Below the pieces are notes generated by a model, which made no database searches, was not told the DNA's origin, and saw only the letters and a program-made list of their open reading frames with translations. From Sediminispirochaeta smaragdinae DSM 11293 (GTDB lineage Bacteria > Spirochaetota > Spirochaetia > DSM-16054 > Sediminispirochaetaceae): a stretch of DNA of 64,000 nucleotides. The stretch covers positions 1-64,000 of the forward strand of contig NC_014364.1 of assembly GCF_000143985.1 (NCBI RefSeq), given 5' to 3'. Position numbers and translations under genes: made by a program. Positions 25,281 to 33,395 of the stretch are shown piece by piece. Every line of letters starts with the position of its first letter. The first letter of the stretch is position 1.

Positions 25281-26810
25281 ATGAAAAAAGCTCTGACATG
25301 TTTGCTGTTCTTGCTCATCGCCTGCTCGTTTGTTTTTGCTAATGGAGCAAGTGAAGCATCCGCCGCTTCAGGTGGGTACAAGGACACCATCACCTTTGCA
25401 CAGGGAGCGGACGTTACCTCGTTTGATCCTCACATTGGAAAGGAAACTCCCGCCGTGGCCGTGACCAACCACATCTACGATACCTTGGTGGATATCGATT
25501 CGGTCAGCGGTGAGGTGGTTCCTCAGATTGCTGAACGATGGGAACAGATTTCCGATGTTTCCTACAGGTTTTTCATCCGTAAGGGATTGAAATTTCACAA
25601 TGGCGAGGATCTTACTGCCGATGATGTAAAATTCTCTCTTGACCGGGCCATTGCCAGTGCAGCAGTCTCTTACATCGTTGATTTTATCAAGGATGTAAAG
25701 ATTGAGGACGACTATACCGTAGTGGTGACCACCAAGGCTCCCTATGCCCCTGCCCTGCGTAACCTTGCGGTTCCCTTTGCCGCCATTGTTCCGAAGGACT
25801 ATGTGGAGGCAAATCCCGACATCCTCAAGACCAAGCCCGTCGGTTCGGGGCCGTATAAATTTGTCTCATGGGCCCAGAGTGACAGCTGTAAGCTTGAGGC
25901 CTTCGACGACTATTATGCCGGTGCTCCGAAAACCAAGTACCTGGTTATGAAGGTTATTCCCGAGGCTGCTCAGAGGACCATCGCGCTGGAGACTGGCGAA
26001 GTGGATCTTTCCTATGATATTCTTACCTCCGACCTGAAGAGGGTAAGAGAGAACGAAAAACTTACCCTTTACGAAGCACCCTCCCTTACCTGTTTCTATA
26101 TCTCCATGAACATGAGAAAGAAACCCTTCGATAACAAGCTGGTCCGACAGGCGATCAACTACGCCATCGATCGGCAGCTTTTGGTCGATACGGTAAACAG
26201 CGGTACCGGTGCTCCCGCCGATGCGATTATTGCTCCGGCGGTTTTCGGCTACTACTCTCCGGGACAGTATGACTACAATCCCGAGAAGGCTAAAAAACTG
26301 CTTGCCGAAGCCGGTTATCCGAACGGCTTTTCCTGTAGCCTTTGGGTCAATAACAACCAGACCCGTGTTGAGATGTGTCAGGCGATTCAGGAGATGCTCA
26401 GAGAGGTTGGTATCACCTGCAAGATCGAAGTAATGGAATTTGGTGCCTTCATCAGTCGTTCCACCAGCGGTGAGCACGATATGGCTTACTTCGGCTGGGT
26501 TACCTCCACCAAGGACGCTGATTACACCTACTACTCCCTGGAGCACTCATCACAGCAGGGTGCAGCCGGAAACCGTACCTTTATCGCCGATCCCGAGGTC
26601 GACCGCCTTATCGAGCTTGCCAGGACCAATACCGATACGGACACCCGTCGCGAAGCGTATAAGGATCTTGCAATTCTGCTCAAGGATATTGCCAACAACG
26701 CTCCGATTATTTATACCGCAATTACGGCGGGTTCGAGCAATAAGGTCGAGAACTTTGCTCTCGACCCCATTGGATATCACAAACTCGAAGGTGTCACCGT
26801 TCATAATTAG
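25281..26810 (+). CDS. Extracellular peptide-binding protein (SBP_bac_5)
   Basis: Solute-binding component of the importer, 509 residues. The signal peptide covers about 1-20, with a cleavage just before NGASEASAASGG. LIAC at 14-17 could alternatively be a lipobox. The SBP_bac_5 fold is recognised by FAQGADVTSFDPHIGKETP, FRKGLKFHNGEDLTADDVK-type text (here FIRKGLKFHNGEDLTADDV, about 95-113), VGSGPYKFVSW and NPEKAKKLLAEAGYPNGF. It is placed after the permeases and ATPases, unlike the common SBP-first order. A strong hairpin follows, which likely gives it separate mRNA stability. Ligand not known; peptide or opine-like compounds are typical. Confidence 0.94.
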   Translation: MKKALTCLLFLLIACSFVFANGASEASAASGGYKDTITFAQGADVTSFDPHIGKETPAVAVTNHIYDTLVDIDSVSGEVVPQIAERWEQISDVSYRFFIRKGLKFHNGEDLTADDVKFSLDRAIASAAVSYIVDFIKDVKIEDDYTVVVTTKAPYAPALRNLAVPFAAIVPKDYVEANPDILKTKPVGSGPYKFVSWAQSDSCKLEAFDDYYAGAPKTKYLVMKVIPEAAQRTIALETGEVDLSYDILTSDLKRVRENEKLTLYEAPSLTCFYISMNMRKKPFDNKLVRQAINYAIDRQLLVDTVNSGTGAPADAIIAPAVFGYYSPGQYDYNPEKAKKLLAEAGYPNGFSCSLWVNNNQTRVEMCQAIQEMLREVGITCKIEVMEFGAFISRSTSGEHDMAYFGWVTSTKDADYTYYSLEHSSQQGAAGNRTFIADPEVDRLIELARTNTDTDTRREAYKDLAILLKDIANNAPIIYTAITAGSSNKVENFALDPIGYHKLEGVTVHN

Positions 26811-26823
26811 TCGTTCATATTTC

Positions 26824-26854
26824 GGGAAAAGGGGCCCAAAAGGGCCCTTTTCCC
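26824..26854 (+). terminator. Intercistronic hairpin after the peptide-binding protein gene
   Basis: GGGAAAAGGGGCCC (26824-26837) pairs with GGGCCCTTTTCCC (26842-26854), with one bulged G and an AAAA loop. No T tract follows and the next gene starts 17 bp later. It therefore probably acts as an mRNA 3'-end stabiliser or partial attenuator, not as a full terminator. Confidence 0.75.
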
Positions 26855-26871
26855 ATCTATAGGAGGAGAGC

Positions 26872-27633
26872 ATGTTGTTATCTGAAATGACTTGGCCGCA
26901 AGCCGAGAAGTATTTCAAGGAATCGGATTTAGTCATTATTCCCATCGGAAGTATCGAATGCCATGGAAAGCATATGCCTTTGGGGACCGATACTCTTATT
27001 CCGGACAAAATCATCGAACTTTTGCGTAGGCAGGAGGACCGATTTCTTATTGCGCCGACCATTCCTTACGGTGCCTGTGAAAGCTTGTACCCCTTCCCTG
27101 GGACCGTCAACCTGGGAACGGATCTTCTGTACGAGCTGATGAAAACGATTGTGGAAAATCTGAAACGACACGGAGCAAAGAAATTCGTTGTGCTGAATGG
27201 GCACGGTGGAAATATTAAGGCGCTGGAACGTATCGGCTACGAGTTGGATGCGGATGGCTGTCTCATGGCGATTCTCAATTGGTGGCTCAATGTTTGGGAG
27301 ATGAACCCCGAATGGAAGGGCGGGCACGGCGGTGGTGAGGAAACGGCAGCCGTTATGGCCATTGATCCCGACCTGGTCGACCGCTCTTATATCGATTTAC
27401 CCCTTGAAATCACCGATCTCTCCGATACCATCAAGGGATCCGGTTTCAATACGGTGCAGTACGACAATATCACCGTTACGATTCCGAGGCTGACCAATCA
27501 CGTAACCAGCAACGGCTGGATCGGACCTGATCATCCCAAATATGCCACCGTCGAGTGGGGGAGCGAGATGCTCCAAACCTTTACAAACTTCATGGTTTCC
27601 TTCCTGAAGGAATTCGAGAAGGTGGAACTGTAG
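26872..27633 (+). CDS. Creatininase-family amidohydrolase
   Basis: A 253-residue metal-dependent amidohydrolase of the creatininase family, which hydrolyses cyclic or linear amides (creatinine, formamidopyrimidine intermediates, peptides in the MftE branch). Metal-ligand motifs are visible: IPIGSIECHGKHMPLGTD with E29, H31 and D40, then LNGHGGNIKAL (about 105-115) and GGHGGGEETAAVM (about 148-160). AGGAGGAG precedes the ATG. It sits inside a peptide importer operon and is followed 6 bp later by an M42 aminopeptidase. Hydrolysis of an amide bond in the imported compound is the best guess. Confidence 0.88.
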   Translation: MLLSEMTWPQAEKYFKESDLVIIPIGSIECHGKHMPLGTDTLIPDKIIELLRRQEDRFLIAPTIPYGACESLYPFPGTVNLGTDLLYELMKTIVENLKRHGAKKFVVLNGHGGNIKALERIGYELDADGCLMAILNWWLNVWEMNPEWKGGHGGGEETAAVMAIDPDLVDRSYIDLPLEITDLSDTIKGSGFNTVQYDNITVTIPRLTNHVTSNGWIGPDHPKYATVEWGSEMLQTFTNFMVSFLKEFEKVEL

Positions 27634-27639
27634 GCAAAC

Positions 27640-28716
27640 ATGGACAAACAAGCAAGTATACGGAGAATTCAGCGCCTGAGCGACGCAAACGGCATCTCGG
27701 GATTCGAGGATGCGGTGGTAGAGCTTATTAGGCAAGAGGCAGAGGATCTTGGGAACTTCAGTGAAGACAGCCTCCGCAATCTTTATCTGGAACGCAGCGG
27801 CAACGGAAAGGATAGACCCGTTCTCCTTCTTGATGCTCATACCGATGAGGTAGGCTTTATGGTGAAGGCGATCAGGCCTGACGGGATGCTGGAGTTCATT
27901 ACCATCGGAGGGTGGGTTCCTTTCAATATCCCTGCACATTTGGTCAGGGTACGTAACAGAGACGGTCTCTACATCCCCGGCGTGGTCGCAAGTAAGCCTC
28001 CCCATTTTCTCACCGAAGCGGAGCGCAAGGCTCCTCTGGAGGTTAGGGATCTGGTTATTGACGTCGGTGCAAGTTCGGCGGAAGAGATTGAGCATGAATA
28101 TCTGATAGAGATAGCCGCTCCGGTGGTTCCTGATGCCCACTGCAGCTACGATGAGGTGCATGATATCCTCATGGGCAAGGCCTTCGACAACCGCCTCGGA
28201 TGTGCGGCCGTTGTTTCCGCCATGGAAGAGCTCCGGGGGGATGAGCTGCCGCTTAATATAGTAGGGGCCTTTGCTTCTCAGGAAGAGGTCGGGACCCGAG
28301 GGGCCGCCGTTACGGCACAGCGTGTTACTCCCGATCTTGCGATCGTTTTTGAGGGGTGTCCCGCCGACGATACGGTGGTTCCCGCTTATCAGGCACAGAC
28401 CGTGCTGAAGCGCGGGCCGATGCTTCGTCACATCGATGCCCGTATGATTACGAATCCCCGCTTTCAGCGCTACGCGCTTGATATAGCCAAGAGGGAGGCT
28501 ATTCCCGTGCAACGCGCCGTTAGGACCGGTGGTGCAACCAACGGTGCCCCTATTCATCTTTCCAATCAAGGAGTTCCCGCCATTGTTGTTGGTATTCCCG
28601 TTCGCTATGCACATACCCATTACGGGATATCCTCATATAGCGACTTCGCCCACGGGGTTGAGCTTGCAGTGAAGATCATACGGAATATTACACACGATAT
28701 TATTGCTGGTTTTTGA
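27640..28716 (+). CDS. M42-family metallopeptidase (glutamyl aminopeptidase/deblocking type)
   Basis: A 358-residue cytoplasmic dinuclear-metal aminopeptidase, usually forming a dodecameric tetrahedron. Visible motifs: ISGFEDAVVELIRQE at the start, LLLDAHTDEVGFMV (about 66-79, first metal ligands), GKAFDNRLGCAAVV (about 178-191), AFASQEEVGTRGA (about 208-220, catalytic EE) and GGATNGAPIHLSNQGVPAIVVGIP (C-terminal half), all canonical. It starts 6 bp after the creatininase-like gene and its stop is 1 bp before the PLP-protein gene. It probably degrades peptides brought in by the upstream importer. Confidence 0.94.
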   Translation: MDKQASIRRIQRLSDANGISGFEDAVVELIRQEAEDLGNFSEDSLRNLYLERSGNGKDRPVLLLDAHTDEVGFMVKAIRPDGMLEFITIGGWVPFNIPAHLVRVRNRDGLYIPGVVASKPPHFLTEAERKAPLEVRDLVIDVGASSAEEIEHEYLIEIAAPVVPDAHCSYDEVHDILMGKAFDNRLGCAAVVSAMEELRGDELPLNIVGAFASQEEVGTRGAAVTAQRVTPDLAIVFEGCPADDTVVPAYQAQTVLKRGPMLRHIDARMITNPRFQRYALDIAKREAIPVQRAVRTGGATNGAPIHLSNQGVPAIVVGIPVRYAHTHYGISSYSDFAHGVELAVKIIRNITHDIIAGF

Positions 28717-28717
28717 C

Positions 28718-29767
28718 ATGGGTATTGGAAGGATGTTTCCACTGGAAGCGGTGGGCAACAAACGGCAGGAGTATCCTGCTTCCCTTGGTTCCGATGTGTG
28801 TTTTTGCATGTCCGGACGATGCGCAATCTATGCATGCTTACTGGATTTTTTGCCTTCAGATAGCCGGCGGGTGGTCTACGCGCCGGCATATACCTGCGAA
28901 ACGGTCCTTGCTAGCTACCTGAAGGCCGGCTATTCCTGCAGGTTTTACGATATTGATCCGGAAGGATTGCGACCCCGGTTCCGCGAAGAAGAACTTGATG
29001 AAGTTTCGCTTCTTTCCCTGTGCGGATATTACGGTGTTTCCACCTATGATCGGGAATTCGTGAGGAGATGCGCCGAACGCGGCATTGTTATTATACACGA
29101 CACGACACATACTCCTTTTCAGCCGGACCCTGCGGCGGATTACATTGCGGGCAGCATGCGAAAGTGGATGGGGATAGCCTGTGGAGGAATTGCCGCGAAA
29201 CGAAAGGGACATTTTTCGATCTCCCCCCTTCCTGTAGATCCAGAACATCTTGCCGGACGCTACGCTTCCCTTGAGTTAGCCGGAAAAGCACAAAAGGGTG
29301 ATTTACATGCGTCCTCCGAGGCTTCATCCGTTTTCTGGGAGACGGAACTGGCTCTCAGAAAAAGTTTTGATGCCTATGGCAGCGATGAACAATCTCGACG
29401 AATTCTCGAATACTATCCCTATGACGATATGATTGCACGAAGACGGGCAAACTACGGCCTTCTGCTGGGACTTCTCGGTCCTCCGACGGGCTGGGCACCT
29501 GTTTTCCCACTCCTGCCTGAGAATGCGACACCAAGCCATTTTTCACTTTATGCGGATGACCGGGAGGACCTGCGTTCCTTTCTTGCCCAGCGGGATGTCG
29601 CTACTACCGTCTACTGGCCCATTCCCCCGATGATTGGGGACATTTCTTCCTACCCCGGGGCAGAGTGGATCTATAATCATATCTGCTCGATCCAGATTGA
29701 CCAGCGCTACGGCGCCGAGGATATGCGACTGCTTGCTTCCTGTCTTAATGCGTACAGCAGGATCTGA
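28718..29767 (+). CDS. DegT/DnrJ-like PLP-fold protein of unknown role
   Basis: A 349-residue protein with the fold-type I PLP-aminotransferase pattern seen in DegT/DnrJ/EryC1-like proteins. It has CFCMSGRCAIYACLLDFLP at the PLP-phosphate site (about 27-45), VYAPAYTCETVLASYLKAGY (about 55-74), VIIHDTTHTPF with the ring-stacking/aspartate position (about 125-135) and the candidate Schiff-base lysine in GSMRKWMGIACGG (about 146-158). C-terminal similarity to known enzymes is low. It starts 1 bp after the M42 stop, so it is the last gene of the peptide operon. A transaminase or a PLP-dependent amine-processing role is inferred. The reaction is unknown. Confidence 0.7.
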   Translation: MGIGRMFPLEAVGNKRQEYPASLGSDVCFCMSGRCAIYACLLDFLPSDSRRVVYAPAYTCETVLASYLKAGYSCRFYDIDPEGLRPRFREEELDEVSLLSLCGYYGVSTYDREFVRRCAERGIVIIHDTTHTPFQPDPAADYIAGSMRKWMGIACGGIAAKRKGHFSISPLPVDPEHLAGRYASLELAGKAQKGDLHASSEASSVFWETELALRKSFDAYGSDEQSRRILEYYPYDDMIARRRANYGLLLGLLGPPTGWAPVFPLLPENATPSHFSLYADDREDLRSFLAQRDVATTVYWPIPPMIGDISSYPGAEWIYNHICSIQIDQRYGAEDMRLLASCLNAYSRI

Positions 29768-29770
29768 CTC

Positions 29771-31648
29771 CTACTCTTCGTTCTTCTCTTCTCGCACCTG
29801 AAACCGTGCGACCAGTTCCTCCAGTTCCCTGACACTGCCGGAGTTCTGATCCCCTGCATTTGATACATTCTGGGCCGCCTGGGCAATTTCGAGAATCCCA
29901 AGGGCCATCTCTTCCATGCCTGCCGTCGACTCTGCAGAGATATTCTGGAGGGTTTCCAGACTGGATGTGATGGCGGCAACCTTCTGGTCCATTTCACCCG
30001 ACGAATTTTGCACGTCCTGGGTTATTTGAACCAGAGAACCCAATGCCTCAACAATCTGTCCGCTACCGATGGAAAGCTCCTGGGTAGCATTTTGCATCTC
30101 GTTCATGCTTCGGGAGACTTCCTTGATCATTTGGAGCATCCTGTCGAACATTTCTCCGGTCCGCTCGGTTGATTTGTCCGTAACGGAGATATTCTCGATA
30201 ACCTCTTTCAAGCTTTTGGAGATCTCTTTTGCGGAGTTTGAACTCGATTCGGCAAGGTTCCTGATTTCGTCGGCAACAACACCAAAACCCTTACCTGCTT
30301 CTCCTGCATGGGCCGCTTCAATTGCAGCGTTCATTGCAAGGAGGTTGGTTTGGCTGGCAATAGCGTCGATCACCTCGATCATCTCCATCATGACATCCGC
30401 AGATTCAGCCACCTTTTTCATGACTTCCCGGGTGATTCCCATTTCGCTGCTGCCCTGTTCAGAGGTATGCTCAAGCTCTTCGGCAATTTTCAGTTTTTCG
30501 GCACTGGAATGGGCTATAGAGTTGATACTTGCGGACATCTCTTCGATTGAAGCCGAAGATTCGGTAATTGCCGAGGCCTGACTCTGAATCTGTTCATTGA
30601 CCCGCTGGATAAAAACTCTTACCTCGTCGGCCGAGCTTTTTGAGGAATGGACCTCCTTATCCAAATGGTGCATTTGGTTTTTCATCTGATCGCTGTTTGC
30701 TCTAATCTCCTCCACGGCAGCCGCTGTTTCGGTGGAGCTGGATGCAAGGTCTTCACTGATACTTCGGGTATTCCTGGTTACCTTTCCGATATCGAGAATC
30801 ATTCCGTGGAGTGAAGAAACAAATTTATTGAAGTAATCCGAAAGTTGCCCGATTTCGTCCCTTGAATCGACACCGCTGCTTACGGTGAGGTCTCCGGCAC
30901 TGACCGCTTCGAAGTTCTGGATATAGTCTTTCAACGGTCTGGTAATCATTTTAATGCTGAACCAGAGAAAGAGGCCGAGGAGGAACATAATCGAGAGCGA
31001 GAGAAGCGTGATTTGTATCGCCGCCTTGGTCGTCGTGGCTTTTGCAGCTTCCAGGCTGCTTATGATCTCAAAGGCCCCGTGGATTTCACCCACCTGCCAT
31101 CCCTCTTTTATCCCACCGATGGGATCGGGGGTTCCGGCCGGTGAGCCGTGGCAGAGAAGACACTCCTGGGTCAGCTTAATGGGGCGAAAATAACGGATCT
31201 GGTTTTCCTCGTAGATCACTTTCTCTTCGAGGCCTTTTGCTTTCAGCTCTTCAAGAACCTTTGCCTCGAGTTCCGTCGGTTCGTTCTCCGGGTTACGGGG
31301 TGAGACCTTCGGAACACGAAACTGATAGTTGGCCTTTTCAGCATTTTCTTTTGCAATACTGATGGCGGTGATGATGGGAACGGCTTCGAGTAGTTTATCC
31401 CTGTCGCCCTCGGCGGCAAGATCATCAAAATTTCGAATGACCCCCATATTGATTTTATGGGCCATATTCTCTCGTGCTGCTTCCGCAGTGTAGACTACCG
31501 CATGGCTTTTCTCCAGGATTGCTTTTTCCGCCTGGCTTCCAATCGCATTGGTAAAAACCACAGAGAAAATAACAGAAAGGGTGACAATACCCAGCAGTGT
31601 AATGGTCAAAATTTTAGCCGTGATGGGAATGTCTTTAAAGCGGGTCAT
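29771..31648 (-). CDS. Methyl-accepting chemotaxis protein with haem-c-type DUF3365 sensor
   Basis: A 625-residue chemoreceptor. The N-terminal helix (about 12-35) is followed by a periplasmic DUF3365-type domain (about 36-200) containing a CxxCH haem c attachment motif, CLLCH at residues 163-167, next to [13 protein letters not shown] second membrane helix (about 205-230) and a HAMP domain precede the signalling domain (about 290-600) with the hairpin tip [35 protein letters not shown]. Haem-based redox, O2 or NO sensing is likely from the motif. It lies downstream of pepD on the same strand with GGAGGAG before the start, and converges with the peptide operon. Confidence 0.92.
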   Translation of the reverse strand: MTRFKDIPITAKILTITLLGIVTLSVIFSVVFTNAIGSQAEKAILEKSHAVVYTAEAARENMAHKINMGVIRNFDDLAAEGDRDKLLEAVPIITAISIAKENAEKANYQFRVPKVSPRNPENEPTELEAKVLEELKAKGLEEKVIYEENQIRYFRPIKLTQECLLCHGSPAGTPDPIGGIKEGWQVGEIHGAFEIISSLEAAKATTTKAAIQITLLSLSIMFLLGLFLWFSIKMITRPLKDYIQNFEAVSAGDLTVSSGVDSRDEIGQLSDYFNKFVSSLHGMILDIGKVTRNTRSISEDLASSSTETAAAVEEIRANSDQMKNQMHHLDKEVHSSKSSADEVRVFIQRVNEQIQSQASAITESSASIEEMSASINSIAHSSAEKLKIAEELEHTSEQGSSEMGITREVMKKVAESADVMMEMIEVIDAIASQTNLLAMNAAIEAAHAGEAGKGFGVVADEIRNLAESSSNSAKEISKSLKEVIENISVTDKSTERTGEMFDRMLQMIKEVSRSMNEMQNATQELSIGSGQIVEALGSLVQITQDVQNSSGEMDQKVAAITSSLETLQNISAESTAGMEEMALGILEIAQAAQNVSNAGDQNSGSVRELEELVARFQVREEKNEE

Positions 31649-31683
31649 GGAACTCCTCCGAACAGGACACTTTATTTCTTATT

Positions 31684-33150
31684 TTATACGTTTTCCAGCA
31701 ATTTGATAAGAAAGCCCCAAAGCTTTTCCACCGAGGGAATATTGAGCCGTTCTTCCGGAGTATGCACCCCCAGCATTTCCGGCCCAAAGGATATCATTTC
31801 CATACCCTCCAGTTTATCGCCGATGACACCGCATTCCAACCCCGCATGGATGGCGGCATGGACGGCTTCTTCACCGGTAAAATCTCGGTAGATTCGTTTA
31901 CATTCGGCAAGGAGTTTACTGTTCGGATTGGGCGTCCAGGCAGGATAGCGTGAATAGTGGCGCACCTGACCGCCTACGACACATATTGCAGCATTCACCT
32001 TTGCAGCTATGTCGTCAAGAGCACTCATGATCGAGGATCGCTGACTTGTTAAGACCTTCACCGTCGTACTACAGCAATCCTTTTGGGTTTCGATTGCTGC
32101 AAAGTTGGTACTTGTTTCGACCAGGCCCTCAATACTCCGGCTCATTGCCGCCACTCCGTGGGGCATGATACGCAGCATATAGCATATTCGGTCTGTAGAC
32201 GAAGGGTCGAACTGTTCGTCGGCTTCGGTATCCTTTTCAAAGATGAGGTTGAATCCCGGTGCGTTATCGCCCAATTCCGCTTTGATCTCTCTTCCGATTG
32301 TTTTCGCCAGCTTCTCTGCTTCGGCGACTTTTTCCTTTGAAAGGGTGAAACGGGCATGACATTCTCTGGGGATGGCATTATGTTTTCCCCCTCCGTTGAT
32401 GGAAACGAGATTGAAATCTCCCAACTTCCGCAGTTCCCAGAGCAGCCTGCCAACGAGGTCGATGGCATTGCCACGACCGAGATGGATTTCGCCTCCCGAA
32501 TGTCCACCTTGGAGCCCTTCAATCGTCAACGTATAGCAGACACGCCCTTGGGGTACTGCCTCGCTTGTAATCGGCAACATTCCCTCGGTGTTGACACCTC
32601 CCGCACAGCCGATGTAAAAGACCCCCGGTTCCTCCGAGTCGAGGTTGAGAAGGATTTTTCCTTCGATTATGGAGGGATCAAGACCCATTGCCCCGGTTAA
32701 GCCCGTTTCCTCGTCAACGGTAAAGAGTACTTCAATAGGACCGTGGCTGATTTCATCAGATGCAAGGACTGCCAGGGCCATGGCAACCGCAATGCCGTTG
32801 TCGGCTCCCAGGGTCGTTCCGTCGGCTTTGAGCCAGTCGCCGTCGACTACAAGTTTGATAGGATCAACGGTAAAATCATGCTTGGTCGTACGATTTTTTT
32901 CGCATACCATATCGAGGTGGCCCTGGAGGACTACTCCGGGATGGGCCTCCTTACCGACAGAAGCACCCTTCTTTACCGCAATATTGCCCGCCGCATCGAT
33001 TTTCCAGGCCATATGATGCTCTTCTGCGAATTGCCGGACATAATCACGAACCGCTGCCTCGTTGCATGAGCAACGGGGAATCTTGCTGATGGTCTGAAAA
33101 TAATGCCAGACCGAAGCGGGTTTTCTTCCCTCCAAAGGGTTATTATTCAT
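31684..33150 (-). CDS. pepD: Aminoacyl-histidine dipeptidase (M20 PepD)
   Basis: A 488-residue M20C metallopeptidase that cleaves Xaa-His and other dipeptides in the cytoplasm. Zinc and catalytic motifs: VVLQGHLDMVCEKN (about 72-85, H-x-D), DGTTLGADNGIAVAMALA (about 114-131) and FTVDEETGLTGAMGLD (about 145-160, catalytic EE). The lid domain covers about 180-380, with GGKHNAIPRECHA. The C-terminal HAGLECGVIGDKL completes the metal site. GGAGCC lies before the start at 33150. It may complement the dipeptide importer encoded upstream at 21403-26810. Confidence 0.95.
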   Translation of the reverse strand: MNNNPLEGRKPASVWHYFQTISKIPRCSCNEAAVRDYVRQFAEEHHMAWKIDAAGNIAVKKGASVGKEAHPGVVLQGHLDMVCEKNRTTKHDFTVDPIKLVVDGDWLKADGTTLGADNGIAVAMALAVLASDEISHGPIEVLFTVDEETGLTGAMGLDPSIIEGKILLNLDSEEPGVFYIGCAGGVNTEGMLPITSEAVPQGRVCYTLTIEGLQGGHSGGEIHLGRGNAIDLVGRLLWELRKLGDFNLVSINGGGKHNAIPRECHARFTLSKEKVAEAEKLAKTIGREIKAELGDNAPGFNLIFEKDTEADEQFDPSSTDRICYMLRIMPHGVAAMSRSIEGLVETSTNFAAIETQKDCCSTTVKVLTSQRSSIMSALDDIAAKVNAAICVVGGQVRHYSRYPAWTPNPNSKLLAECKRIYRDFTGEEAVHAAIHAGLECGVIGDKLEGMEMISFGPEMLGVHTPEERLNIPSVEKLWGFLIKLLENV

Positions 33151-33370
33151 GGATGGCTCCTTAGTTTGTATCGTTACGCCACTATAGTACCATATACCGG
33201 TGCGAGCTCATATCTTTTTGACTGAAAATTAAGAAAAGGGGGCCGATTTTTGTCACGTGAGGGACTATCCTATTAGTATCTTTGAAGCTTTAAATTGAGA
33301 AGCCTGATAAAAAAATGATGAAAAAAATAGGACAAACTATTGACGGTTTAAAATGAGATGGGTATTTTTT

Positions 33371-33390
33371 GTTACCGAACGGTCGGTAAC
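33371..33390. promoter_or_regulatory. TetR-type operator candidate before the RND operon
   Basis: GTTACCGAACGGTCGGTAAC is an inverted repeat with 9 of 10 paired positions. It has the ACCG...CGGT symmetry common in TetR/AcrR operators and ends 5 bp before the ATG of the tandem TetR gene. Binding here would block transcription or translation of the whole efflux operon. Confidence 0.7.
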
Positions 33391-33395
33391 TTTAT

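Noticed and set aside
25866-26546. Open frame of 226 codons antisense to the peptide-binding protein gene
   Set aside because: Complement of a conserved SBP_bac_5 gene, with no independent evidence.
27397-28620. Open frame of 407 codons antisense to the creatininase and M42 genes
   Set aside because: Covers two well-supported genes on the other strand. Product shows no domain.
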